64,000 bases of DNA from Kibdelosporangium philippinense. Lineage in GTDB: Bacteria > Actinomycetota > Actinomycetes > Mycobacteriales > Pseudonocardiaceae. A program made the position numbers and the translations under genes. How positions within the stretch are numbered: the stretch's first letter is position 1; every line of letters begins with the position of its first letter. The notes beneath the pieces were generated by a model that saw only the letters and a list, made by a program, of their open reading frames with translations, did no database searches and was not told the origin of the DNA. Positions 9,405 through 17,462 of this stretch are shown here, piece after piece. The stretch spans positions 1,736,001-1,800,000 of the forward strand of contig NZ_JAJVCN010000002.1 of the NCBI RefSeq assembly GCF_021390435.2, written 5' to 3'.

Positions 9405-9733
9405 GTGCCGCCCGATTGTTCGGGAGACGCATCAGTGGGTTCGACACGCCGCCGATTTACCGAGGAGTACAAGGCTCAGGCGGTAGCGTTGGTTATCGAT
9501 GATCATCGGCCGATTGCCGAGGTCGCACGCAATATCGGTGTGCACGCGATAACGTTGGGGAGCTGGGTGAAGAAAGCCAGGGGGCCGATACCTCGGCGAG
9601 TACGCCATTGGAGGATTCGGAGCGCGCTGAGTTGGAGCGGCTGCGTGCGGAGAACGCCGAGCTGAAGATGCAGGTCGAGTTCGCAAAAAAAGTAGCGACC
9701 GTGCGCCACGAACACAAAGAGTGGGGAATGTAG
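9405..9733 (+). pseudogene. IS3-family OrfA, frameshifted and interrupted
   Basis: From GTG at 9435 (or ATG at 9405) the frame reads RRRFTEEYKAQAVALVIDD and AEVARNIGVHAITLGSWVKK, the HTH of IS3 OrfA. At the G run near 9578 the frame shifts, and the remainder (ERAELERLRAENAELKMQVE, FAKKVAT) is the usual coiled-coil tail in another frame. At 9701 the sequence changes to GTGCGCC, a group II intron 5' consensus, so the normal OrfA end and all of OrfB are missing. Confidence 0.7.
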
Positions 9734-10281
9734 GTATCTCTGTTTGATGTGGTGCTATGTGAGAGATGAAGGATTGGCCCTTCGGTGTCGCCCTTCGGGG
9801 GGAGATACCAAACCGCCTCATGCTGCGTTGGTTGGAGACCGTCGTGGTGAGCGATGAGGAAAAGGCGTACGAGATGCGTCAGGTAGGGGACGGGAAGGCG
9901 AGCGCAAGCGAATCACTGATGAAGTGTCGAAACTTTCAAGTGGTATCAGAACCGGGGTGTGGTCGTGACCCTGGGATGAGCCTGGCGGACACCCGGCTAC
10001 TGGCCAGGCGGTACCCGGCATGAAGGTGACGCGAGCCCGTTCTGCTGCTCTCGCATGGAACGTGGGAAGGCGTACCCCGATACCGCTGTTCGCGGGGTAC
10101 GGGCAGCGACAGGAAGCGCGCACAAGTGGCGGAAACCATGAGGCGCTGAGTACCGTCGCGGGGCACGCATTCGGACCGGCTCATAGTAGTGGAGAAGCTC
10201 CTGTAATGGGAGTGGAGCGAAGGTGCCGGACTGTCCAGATTAGTTCGTTCGAGCAACCGAAGACATTTCGGGAGGGATCGA
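9701..10281 (+). ncRNA. Group II intron 5' ribozyme domains
   Basis: Noncoding, purine-rich sequence between the GTGCG boundary and the RT start at 10282. No convincing reading frame on either strand. It contains a local hairpin GGCCCTTCGGTGTCGCCCTTC near 9777-9800 and other paired stretches typical of domain I. Exact domain limits cannot be drawn by eye. Confidence 0.55.
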
Positions 10282-10815
10282 GTGAGCGCGTCGAAGTCGA
10301 CTGAAGAAGTCAAGCCGTTTCGTATCTCGAAGCGGGAAGTGTGGGAGGCGTACCAGAAGGTCAAGGCCAACGGTGGAGCACCGGGCGTGGATGGCTGCTC
10401 ACTCGATAAGTTCGATGAGGATCTGAAGAACAATCTCTACCGGATCTGGAACCGGATGTCATCGGGAAGCTATTTTCCACCTCCGGTGCGGGCGGTGCCG
10501 ATACCGAAAGATGGAGGCCGTGGGGTCAGAATTCTTGGCGTTCCCACGATTGCTGACAGAATCGCTCAAACTGTGGTGGCCCGAAGGTTGGAGGAGCGCG
10601 CGGAAGCAATCTTCCATAACGACTCGGACGGCTATCGTATTGGGCGGTCGGCGATCGATGCGGTGGCTAAGTGTCGGAAGCGGTGCTGGAAATACAACTG
10701 GGTGGTCGATCTGGATATCCAGAAGTTTTTCGACAGCGTGCCGTGGGATCTCATGGTCAAAGCGGTGGAGGCGAACACTGGCCAGCCGTGGGTCGTGTTG
10801 TATGTCAAACGGTGG

Positions 10816-12522
10816 CTACGTGCACCGTTGCAGCATCCAGGCGGGGCCCTGGAAAAGCGGGATCGGGGGACTCCCCAGGGCTCCGCGGTTACGCCTCCAA
10901 CGCACTGGGCAATGGGGCTGATGGTCACCCTCCGTGTCGGTGTTGTCGGGGTGTTGCTCGCTGGGGGTGCGTTCCCGGATGGGTATGCGGTGCCGGATGG
11001 TGATCTTCTCGGGTCCGATGAGGACGTCCTTGACGAGCAGCCGCAGCACGCGTCTGCGTTCGTCGGTGGTGGATACTTCGGCGTTGCGGTGGAGTTGGGT
11101 GAGGAAGCCTTCGAGGTCGGCGGCGAGGGTGAGGTAGGCCTGGCGGTCGGCGAGCTGAGCATCGAGTGCGTCGATCTGGTTGCGCAGGTTGGTTTCCCGG
11201 GCGCGTAGTTCGTCGATGGTGATGAGTTGTTCGCCGAAAGCCTCGATCATGCGGGCGATCCCGTTGCTGGCCTTGGCCAGCGCGGTGTCCAGGCGTTTGC
11301 GTTGCTGCGCAACGGGATCGGCGGTGCGGGCGGAGTCGAGCCGCTTGTCGATTTCGGTGCGGATCAACTGCGGGTCGGCCAGCATCCCGGTGATGTGCTT
11401 CCAGACCACGGTGTCGAGGTAGTCGGCGCGGACCGGTTTGTTGGCGCAGACGCGTCCGCCTTGATAGCGGTAGTCGTCCGAGCCCAGGCACCGGTAGTAG
11501 TAGATCTTCTTGTTGGTGGTGCGGGTCGAGGTGCGGTAGTAGCCGTATCCGCAGCCGGCGCAGGCGGCCATGCCTTGCAGCAGCGAGGGAATCGTAGTGT
11601 TGCGGGCGGCGAATCGCTTGTTGTCGGCCAGGCGTTGGGCGACTCGACCGAAGGTGTCGTGGGTGATGATGGCCGGTACCGGGATCTCGGTCCACTCCTC
11701 GCGGGGACGGTCGACAGCCTTGGATGCCCGGGGTGTGGAGCGTCCTTGCAGCCGGGCCACCCGGTTGAGGCCGGGGGATTCGTGCACGACCCTGGTTTTG
11801 CCGAACACCGCGCGGCCGGTGTAGGCGGGGTTGCGCAGCATGCCCCAGATCACCGAGCGGTCCCACCGCTGCTTGCCGGTACGGGTCGGGACGTGTTGTT
11901 CGGACAGCCAGCGGGTCAACTCGGCGATCGAGGCACCCTCGTCGGCGTAGCGGCGAAACAACTCGGCGACCAGCACGGCCTCGTGCTCGATGATCTCGTA
12001 GGCGGCGCCGGTGTGCTCGGTTTTGCGGACATACCGGTAGCCGAACGGGGCGCCGGACAGCACGTTGACCGACCCGCTCTTGGCGCGGTGGGCCTTGCCG
12101 CGGCGGTAGCGCTCGAGGATCTGCGCCTTCTCGTATTCGGCGAACATGCCTTGAAACTGCACCAGCAGTTGGTCCTCTGGCGAGTCGCCACGCGGGCCGT
12201 TGATGAATTCCACCCTGGTGCCGGCGCGGGCGAACTCCTCGATCAGCAGGGCCTGGTAGGCGAATTTACGGGCCAGCCGGTCCGGCGAGTAGCACAGCAC
12301 CACGTCGATCCCGACGCTGGCGACCATGTCGCGCAGGCGTTCCAGGGCCGGGCGGATCAGGGTGGCCCCGGAGTGTCCTTCGTCTTCGAGCACCCACTCG
12401 GCGGGGACCTCAAGCCCCAGCCCTGCGGCGTGTTCGCGCAGCGCCGCGGTCTGCGACGCGATCGTCTCGTCTTTCTTCTGCCGGGCCGAGGAGACCCGGG
12501 CGTAGATCGCCGCGCTGGTCAT
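10816..12522 (-). CDS. Large serine recombinase of the inserted element
   Basis: 568 residues from ATG at 12520-12522. The N-terminal resolvase domain starts MTSAAIYARVSSARQKKDET with the catalytic Ser in YARVSS; RPALERLRDMV, YSPDRLARKFAYQ and FAEYEKAQILERYRRG follow. A recombinase domain (PFGYRYVR to NPAYTGRAVFGK), a zinc-ribbon-like region (MAACAGCGYGYYR, RVCANKPV) and a coiled coil (LDTALAKASNGIARMIEAF) complete it. The frame runs through the element terminus at 10890 and takes about 24 residues and its stop from antisense of the interrupted RT gene. It should catalyse excision and insertion of the element. Confidence 0.85.
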   Translation of the reverse strand: MTSAAIYARVSSARQKKDETIASQTAALREHAAGLGLEVPAEWVLEDEGHSGATLIRPALERLRDMVASVGIDVVLCYSPDRLARKFAYQALLIEEFARAGTRVEFINGPRGDSPEDQLLVQFQGMFAEYEKAQILERYRRGKAHRAKSGSVNVLSGAPFGYRYVRKTEHTGAAYEIIEHEAVLVAELFRRYADEGASIAELTRWLSEQHVPTRTGKQRWDRSVIWGMLRNPAYTGRAVFGKTRVVHESPGLNRVARLQGRSTPRASKAVDRPREEWTEIPVPAIITHDTFGRVAQRLADNKRFAARNTTIPSLLQGMAACAGCGYGYYRTSTRTTNKKIYYYRCLGSDDYRYQGGRVCANKPVRADYLDTVVWKHITGMLADPQLIRTEIDKRLDSARTADPVAQQRKRLDTALAKASNGIARMIEAFGEQLITIDELRARETNLRNQIDALDAQLADRQAYLTLAADLEGFLTQLHRNAEVSTTDERRRVLRLLVKDVLIGPEKITIRHRIPIRERTPSEQHPDNTDTEGDHQPHCPVRWRRNRGALGSPPIPLFQGPAWMLQRCT

Positions 12523-12655
12523 GCTGCGGTCCTTTCTGGCCGGTCCGTTCCATGCGGGCCCGTCGTGGTGGCACCAGGATGGCGTAGGCCACTGACACAT
12601 CCGTGGCCGCGTGGCGGTCGAACACGAACTCGGTCTCGACCACCCGGGCGTTCAC
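12410..12655 (-). CDS. Small overlapping protein, 81 aa (uncertain)
   Basis: ATG at 12653-12655 overlaps the stop of the RHH gene in an ATGA, and the frame then runs 113 bases into the recombinase gene in another frame. It begins MNARVVETEFVFDRHAATDV and continues SVAYAILVPPRRARMERTG. The 4-base coupling supports translation, at least of the first ~45 residues before the overlap. Function unknown. It could also be a leader that couples recombinase translation to the upstream gene. Confidence 0.45.
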   Translation of the reverse strand: MNARVVETEFVFDRHAATDVSVAYAILVPPRRARMERTGQKGPQHDQRGDLRPGLLGPAEERRDDRVADRGAARTRRRAGA

Positions 12656-12999
12656 CGGCGAGGGCGCTTTCCGTGGCCCCGCGCCAAAAACTCGGTCAGG
12701 GCCTGGGTGACCAGGGCGGAGATCGTGCTGCCCGACTCACTGGCCCGCTGACGCACCCGAGCCACCAGCGCCGCGGGCAGCTTGACGGTGAACACCGTCG
12801 TCGCCTCCGGAATCGTCGACCGCCCAACGGAAGCGGCACGCTCGGCATACCGGCGGGCCTGGCGCACCGAGCAACCGAACCGCTCCGCCAGCACACGCGC
12901 GGCGTCGGCCACCGGCATGCCCGACTCGAGCAGTTCCACCGCTGCATTGACTCGACGGGCGTACTCCCCCGCGTCCACCCGAGCACGACCATCAGCCAT
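12652..12999 (-). CDS. HTH plus ribbon-helix-helix DNA-binding protein
   Basis: 115 residues. An N-terminal helical/HTH segment (DAARVLAERFGCSVRQARRYAERA) precedes a C-terminal ribbon-helix-helix segment (TVFTVKLPAALVARVRQRAS, TISALVTQALTEFL). It is the first gene of the serine-recombinase element, close to its right terminal repeat at 13094-13116. It probably represses the element's promoter in 13000-13093 or helps assemble the recombinase complex. Both roles are inferences from position and fold. Confidence 0.75.
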   Translation of the reverse strand: MADGRARVDAGEYARRVNAAVELLESGMPVADAARVLAERFGCSVRQARRYAERAASVGRSTIPEATTVFTVKLPAALVARVRQRASESGSTISALVTQALTEFLARGHGKRPRR

Positions 13000-13456
13000 G
13001 TCATAAGAGTACTACTCGACATGTCACTCTCCACTCGCGACACGCCGCGGCCGTTCCAGCCGCCGATAACTCAGCGTGACCTCGAACTCGAAGTTGCCCA
13101 GTGCGTTGGGGGCGTAGTCTCGCCAGTCCTGGCAAATCTGTTCCTCCACTACGCGTTCGATGCGTGGATGGCCCGGGAGTTTCCGGGCGTCACGTTCGAG
13201 CGATACGTGGATGACGCGGTAGTGCACTGTGGATCTGAACGCCAGGCGTACATGCTGCGGGCTGCGATCGGTCGGCGTATGGAACAAGTCGGGGTGAGGT
13301 TACACCCGGACAAAACCAAGATCGTGTACTGCAGGGACAGCAACCGGCGCGGTGATCATCCGAACATCTCGTTCACGTTCCTGGGGTACACGTTCGGGCC
13401 TCGGCAAGCGCGAGACAGGCAGGGCCGAAGCTTTACCTCGTTCCTGCCCGCGATGA

Positions 13457-14920
13457 GGGCTCTTCGAATTTGACCGGGGTTTGAACTGGTCGTGATGTTG
13501 CTGGGGGCAGCCAGTGGCAAGGGCCCGTGACTCTGTGAGTGATCATGTCTGTTGTCGAAGCAGAACGATCACAACAGAAGAGCCACGGGCATGGTCAACG
13601 ATACGACCCGTCTGCTGGGCCTTGCCGGTCTGGCTGTCGTTCGGGTCGAGGACGCAGTACATGATGGGCCGGTCGTGCACCTGGTTACCGCGGACGAGCA
13701 GGCTTGTATCTGCCCGGGATGTGGAGTGCGGGCGAGGCGGGTCAAGGGGTGGGTGACGACCAGCCCGAGAGATCTGCCGGTGGCCGGCCGGCCTGTCGAG
13801 CTGCGGTGGTGTAAGCGTCGGTGGCACTGTGACCAGCAGGGATGCGACAGGAAGACGTTCACCGAGGCGATCGGGGAGATTCCGGCTCGAGCCCGGGTGA
13901 CCACTCGGTTGCGGCAGGCGGCCGGTGCGGCGGTGGCCGATGGTGGGCGCACGATCGTGCAAGCCGCGCGTGATCACGGCCTGTCCTGGCCGGTGGTCTC
14001 GGCCGCGTTCACCGCACACGCCACGGCGGTGCTGCCGGACAAGCCGCAACCGGTGGCGGTGCTGGGGATCGACGAGATCCGCCGGGGCCGTCCACAATGG
14101 ACCTGGAACGACGAACAGCAGTGCTGGGAGATCACGGTGGATCGCTGGCATGTCGGGTTCGTGGACCTGGCGGGCGGGCAGGGGCTGCTCGGGCAGGTCG
14201 AGGGCCGCACCAGTGTGGCCGTGCGGGACTGGCTCACCCAGTGGGATGAGGCCTGGCGTCAGGGCGTCCGGGTCGTGGCGATCGATATGTGCACGGTTTT
14301 CAAGGCCGCGGCCCGTGCCGCGTTACCGCAGGCCAGGCTGGTCGTGGACCACTTTCATCTCGTGCAGTTGGCCAACCAGGCCCTCACCGAGGTACGTCGC
14401 AGGGTCACCCTGCAGGTGCGGGGCAGGCGAGGACGGAAAGGCAACCGCGAATGGGAACTGCGCAACCGGCTGACCCGCTCCGCCGCCCGGATGCACGAGC
14501 AGCACCTGGACCCCATGATCGACGATCTTCGCGCGCTGCCCGCGGTAATCGGGACGCCGATCCTGGCCGCGTGGAACGCCAAGGAAGACCTGCTCGATCT
14601 GCTTGCCCTGGCCCGCACCCACCCGGACCGGGCCACGATCTGGGCCCGATTGTCCCGGTTCTACGAGCGGTGCGCCGCCTCGGGCCTACCCGAACTGGAG
14701 CGTCTGGCCGGCACGGTCTCGGCCTGGTGGCCCGAAATCCTCGCCTTCCTCGACACCGACATCACCAACGCCGGATCCGAAGGCACCAACCGTGTCATCA
14801 AAACCGTCGCCCGCGACGCCTACGGTTTCCGCAACCCCGCCAGCCAGCGACTCCGCACCCGTTGCGCCACCACCCGCAAAGCCCGAGGATGCCTCAACCC
14901 CGCATAACTTCGAAGAGCCC
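13457..14920 (+). mobile_element. Second ISL3-family element
   Basis: The ends share GGGCTCTTCGAA (13457-13468 and inverted 14909-14920), enclosing one full-length transposase gene. The 8 bases outside the two ends (CGCGATGA and TGAATGCC) do not match, so either the target duplication was lost or the flanks were rearranged. It truncates the intron RT gene on the left. Confidence 0.75.
13591..14907 (+). CDS. ISL3-family transposase
   Basis: 438 residues from ATG at 13591; an in-frame ATG at 13552 would add 13 unlikely residues. N-terminal zinc-binding region (CICPGCGVRARRVKGW, HCDQQGCDRKTF), HTH, then the DDE domain: AVLGIDEIRRGRPQW, VVAIDMCTVFKAAARAALPQ, VVDHFHLVQLANQAL and the C-terminal acidic box NAGSEGTNRVIKTVARDAYG. 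All family blocks are present in one frame, so it is probably functional. Confidence 0.85.
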   Translation: MVNDTTRLLGLAGLAVVRVEDAVHDGPVVHLVTADEQACICPGCGVRARRVKGWVTTSPRDLPVAGRPVELRWCKRRWHCDQQGCDRKTFTEAIGEIPARARVTTRLRQAAGAAVADGGRTIVQAARDHGLSWPVVSAAFTAHATAVLPDKPQPVAVLGIDEIRRGRPQWTWNDEQQCWEITVDRWHVGFVDLAGGQGLLGQVEGRTSVAVRDWLTQWDEAWRQGVRVVAIDMCTVFKAAARAALPQARLVVDHFHLVQLANQALTEVRRRVTLQVRGRRGRKGNREWELRNRLTRSAARMHEQHLDPMIDDLRALPAVIGTPILAAWNAKEDLLDLLALARTHPDRATIWARLSRFYERCAASGLPELERLAGTVSAWWPEILAFLDTDITNAGSEGTNRVIKTVARDAYGFRNPASQRLRTRCATTRKARGCLNPA

Positions 14921-15255
14921 TGAATGCCCGTTTGACTCTGCTTCCGTCACACGGGAAGGACAATCCGGACAGCTCACCCGTGAACCGTTCCCTGCTTGGT
15001 GGACACAAGGTTAAGTGCCTCAGCGCGGGCGCCTTTGGGCGACAAGGCCGAGACCACCACGATGCTGCCTACGATCACGGCGTTCACGACCGTCCGCTGC
15101 TACCGCACCATCTACATCCAGACTGGCGAACACCTGCCAAGAATTTACGATTCAGGACACTAGTCTTGCGCCGGTTGAGTGATCATTCTATCGTCGGCAG
15201 AAACTTGGAAGCACTCGCCGAATATTGGCCGGGTAATTAATTCACGGTAGGAAGA
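14921..15255. other. Region without a recognisable gene
   Basis: No supported gene. TGGTGGACACAAGG at about 14997 matches, with few differences, the IS3-type end TGGTGGACACGAGG at about 9387 in the same orientation, so this may be the left tip of another IS3 copy. A short frame at 15061-15162 (MLPTITAFTTVRCYRTIYIQ) has no recognised relatives. GC falls toward 15150-15255, which probably holds the promoter for the next gene. Confidence 0.35.
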
Positions 15256-15657
15256 ATGAAACTGAAGACGTCGAGATGGGTCACCATCACCTGTGCAATG
15301 GCTATCGCGGGGCCGGGTTTCGCGGGGCAGCCCGCCCTGGCTTCTGACAATTTTATTGAAGTCACTTATGACGGCAATAGCGCCTATCAGGCGAAGGCCG
15401 ATGACGACCCCGGGGACGGCAACATGGGGTGGGTTTGGGTCTACACCGATAATTATATATTCCCGGCTCATGTCGACTACTACCTGACGAACGACAACTC
15501 TATGCATACGCTCCAGACACCCGAAGAGGAAAAGGGTACGAATTTCAGGACGTTTAAAAATCAGACTGTTAGGGCCATTCGAGTCTGCGGTCCGGGCAGA
15601 CTCCACATGGGATGCTCCAACGGCGGCGCTTTTACCTGGTTTAAGCAGTTTCAGTGA
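15256..15657 (+). CDS. Small secreted protein, 133 aa
   Basis: The protein has a classical signal peptide: basic start MKLKTSR, hydrophobic core VTITCAMAIAGPGFAG and a likely cleavage after PALAS, about residue 30. The mature part is acidic, aromatic and Gly/Asn-rich (NMGWVWVYTDNYIF, HVDYYLTNDNSM), with two Cys near the end (RVCGPGRLHMGCSNGG) that could form one disulfide. GGTAGGAAG precedes the ATG. No family recognised. GC is lower than in neighbours, suggesting recent acquisition; it is flanked by IS debris on both sides. Confidence 0.7.
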   Translation: MKLKTSRWVTITCAMAIAGPGFAGQPALASDNFIEVTYDGNSAYQAKADDDPGDGNMGWVWVYTDNYIFPAHVDYYLTNDNSMHTLQTPEEEKGTNFRTFKNQTVRAIRVCGPGRLHMGCSNGGAFTWFKQFQ

Positions 15658-15677
15658 TGACCTCGAGAACAAGGAGT

Positions 15678-16115
15678 TTATTCAAAATCCCAAGTGATCG
15701 AGAAGAAGAACAGGCCTTGGGCTGCGTCGTAGGCTTCGTGGTAGGTGGAGCAGGAGCGACGGTAGTCGGTGTGCAGGATTCGCCATGATTTGAAGTGGGA
15801 GACCACGCGCGTTCGGATGGGAGCGTGGAGCGCTGAGATGGCGGCGTTGCTTTCTTTGTGTCGTTTGCTCAGCTGTCCCTTTCGGCTTCTTTCGTGGTGT
15901 GACGAGGCTGGTGCCTTGATAGCCCTTGTCGCCGATTCCGCCGCCGGAGTTGCGTAGGATCTCCGCGATCGGTGTCTCGTCGAACGCGGTCGCATCGTGC
16001 TGCTCCCCGGAAGGGGATCAGAAATATAGACAGGGTTTCCATCCAAGAGGCTAACCAACTCTGCGTTGAAACCGGTGACGCCGCGTTTGCGGCTCCAGAG
16101 CTCGTTGTGGTCGGC
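15678..16115 (-). pseudogene. IS5-family transposase fragment
   Basis: The C-terminal half of an IS5-type DDE transposase, recoverable only across frames. Upstream part DHNELWSRKRGVTGFNAELV and YISDPLPGSS, then in a second frame FDETPIAEILRNSGGGIGDK and YQGTSLVTPRKKPKG, then back to QLSKRHKESNAAISALHAP and FKSWRILHTDYRR ending FFFSITWDFE. At least two frameshifts and no N-terminal half. Confidence 0.75.
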
Positions 16116-16396
16116 GTAGGACTAGATCAACTAGGCCCCTTGAACTTCGACATTTGAATCAAGTTTTTCGGCGGCATAGCGTCGAGTGTGCCCGCTCCAT
16201 ATCTACAGATTCGTTGTCTGACCAGCCACTTTGGAGTGGCACGGCCGGTCATCACGGATGATCGGACTTCGGCGCAGCGGGTGGCGGCGGTCTGCCGATC
16301 ATGACCGCAGGTCCTTGCGTGAGCTTGGCCAAAATCAAGCTGGTCGCGGAAGCCCAGCTCAGCCATCTACCTCGGCGGTCCGAGGCGACGCCTCAC
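16116..16396. other. Short region without a gene
   Basis: No convincing frame. It is probably leftover IS5 or IS-adjacent sequence up to the IS701-type left end at 16397. Confidence 0.3.
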
Positions 16397-16499
16397 TACT
16401 AGGATAGCCGGACTTCGTGATCTTTGCCGGTGAAGGGGCACCAAGCGCCGCCCAGACCGATGGCCTGGGCGTGGGTATGCCGGATGAGTGAGGTCGTTG

Positions 16500-17429
16500 T
16501 CAGTCAAGGTGGGGACGGCCGCAGCACTTCTTGTACTTGATGGCCGAGCCGCACCAGCAGGGTGCGTTGCGGGCAGGGGGCCAACTGACCGTGCCGCCCT
16601 CCTCGAGGATCTCGTTCATACAGGCCAGGCGGGTGTCCTCATCGGTGGGGTCACTCTCGGTACGAGTCGTGAACTCCAGGAGTTTCGCGGTGGTCAGCGG
16701 CACCATGGTGATCCGAGCGATGCCGGCCTCGGACAGTTCCCGATTGGCGGCTTCCCGTTCGGCGATGATGGTGTCGGCCTCGGCGTGTTCGACCAACCGC
16801 GGCCAGGCTTCATGCGCGCGGGGAATCTCGTTGCGGGGCCAGAACAACACCCGCACCTCACGCGGCGCTGGCGGTGTCAGGGCGCGGGCCAGGTCCTCGG
16901 CCTGCTCGGACAGGGCCTGGACCGACTCGTCCAACTCGTCCGGGGGTATCCCCAGCGCGTGACGCACACGTCGGCGGCCAGCCACGATGTTGTTGGCATA
17001 GGACAGGAACCCGAACTCGGTGTCCCGGTCGGCCATCTCCTGCTCGGTCAGCCGAGCCACGGCCATGTTGAACCAGGTCAACGCCTGCTGATGCTGGCCA
17101 CGGTCTTCCAGCAGTTCAGCGGCCAGGTGATACGGCGTTGGCGAGGACGGCCGCTGGTGCCGCAGCTCATCGAGCTGGGCCTGGGCCTGCTCGATCTGGT
17201 CGAGGTCGAACAGGACCTCGACCAACTCCACCCGGGCGTTACCGCCATCCTCACCGCCCAGGGCAATAGCCTGGGTCAACAGCGCGATGGCACGGTCGTG
17301 GTCACCGGCCTGGTGCCACGCCTCGGCCGCCTCGACCAGGATCTGCCCCCGCTCATCTGGATAGTGCTCCAGTTCGGCTTCCAGTTCTGCGGCGATGGCC
17401 GCGGCGGGTTTCGTCCTCACCTGAGGCAC
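16500..17429 (-). CDS. TPR-like protein with C-terminal SEC-C motif
   Basis: 309 residues from a GTG at 17427-17429. Helical repeats (QILVEAAEAWHQAGDHDRAI, LVEVLFDLDQIEQAQAQLDE, YHLAAELLEDRGQHQQALTW) fill the first half. The end has a SEC-C zinc motif, PCWCGSAIKYKKCCGR, as in SecA tails and assorted nucleic-acid-associated proteins. The start is divergent from the transposase with only 33 bases between them, so promoters must overlap. An upstream ATG at about 17495 would lie inside the transposase gene. Role unknown; location inside the IS701 ends marks it as passenger cargo. Confidence 0.75.
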   Translation of the reverse strand: MPQVRTKPAAAIAAELEAELEHYPDERGQILVEAAEAWHQAGDHDRAIALLTQAIALGGEDGGNARVELVEVLFDLDQIEQAQAQLDELRHQRPSSPTPYHLAAELLEDRGQHQQALTWFNMAVARLTEQEMADRDTEFGFLSYANNIVAGRRRVRHALGIPPDELDESVQALSEQAEDLARALTPPAPREVRVLFWPRNEIPRAHEAWPRLVEHAEADTIIAEREAANRELSEAGIARITMVPLTTAKLLEFTTRTESDPTDEDTRLACMNEILEEGGTVSWPPARNAPCWCGSAIKYKKCCGRPHLD

Positions 17430-17462
17430 TGTATTCCCCGCCCCGCAAACGATCACTGCGGC

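Larger units (their letters stand above)
10890..13116 (-). mobile_element. Serine-recombinase insertion element
   Basis: The ends are 23-bp inverted repeats with one mismatch (10890-10912 TACGCCTCCAACGC..., and 13094-13116 inverted TACGCCCCCAACGC...). GT flanks both sides (10888-10889 and 13117-13118), consistent with a two-base crossover core. It carries an RHH/HTH protein, a small overlapping frame and a large serine recombinase, in that order. Removing it restores the RT reading frame across QGSAV/SPVLAN. Confidence 0.8.
9701..13456 (+). mobile_element. Group II intron, interrupted and 3'-truncated
   Basis: The 5' end matches the group II GUGYG consensus (GTGCG at 9701-9705), directly after the OrfA codons for KKVAT. 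About 580 bases of noncoding sequence (presumed domains I to IV) precede the intron-encoded reverse transcriptase. A serine-recombinase element splits the RT gene at 10889/13117, and an ISL3 copy removes everything after 13456, including the RT C-terminus and domains V and VI. I find no domain V hairpin in the window, so it cannot splice or move by itself. Confidence 0.7.
10282..13456 (+). pseudogene. ltrA: Group II intron reverse transcriptase, disrupted
   Basis: Part one (10282-10889) starts at a GTG and reads VKANGGAPGVDGCSLDKF, PIPKDGGRGVRILGVPTIAD, VVDLDIQKFFDSVPWDLM and RGTPQGSAV, i.e. RT motifs 0 to 4. Part two (13117-13456) continues VSPVLANLFLHYAFDAWMA, with the catalytic FERYVDDAVVHC and LHPDKTKIVYCRD, to SFTSFLPAM. 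The join at QGSAV/SPVLANL shows that the insert is clean. The thumb/maturase X and any endonuclease domain are lost to the ISL3 copy. Confidence 0.8.

Noticed and set aside
11227..13473. Very long + strand open frame
   Set aside because: Most of it is antisense of the serine-recombinase and RHH genes; only the last part (from 13117) is real, as RT.
16488..17462. N-terminal extension of the IS701 transposase frame
   Set aside because: It is antisense of the SEC-C gene; IS701 family sequence starts only after about 17500.
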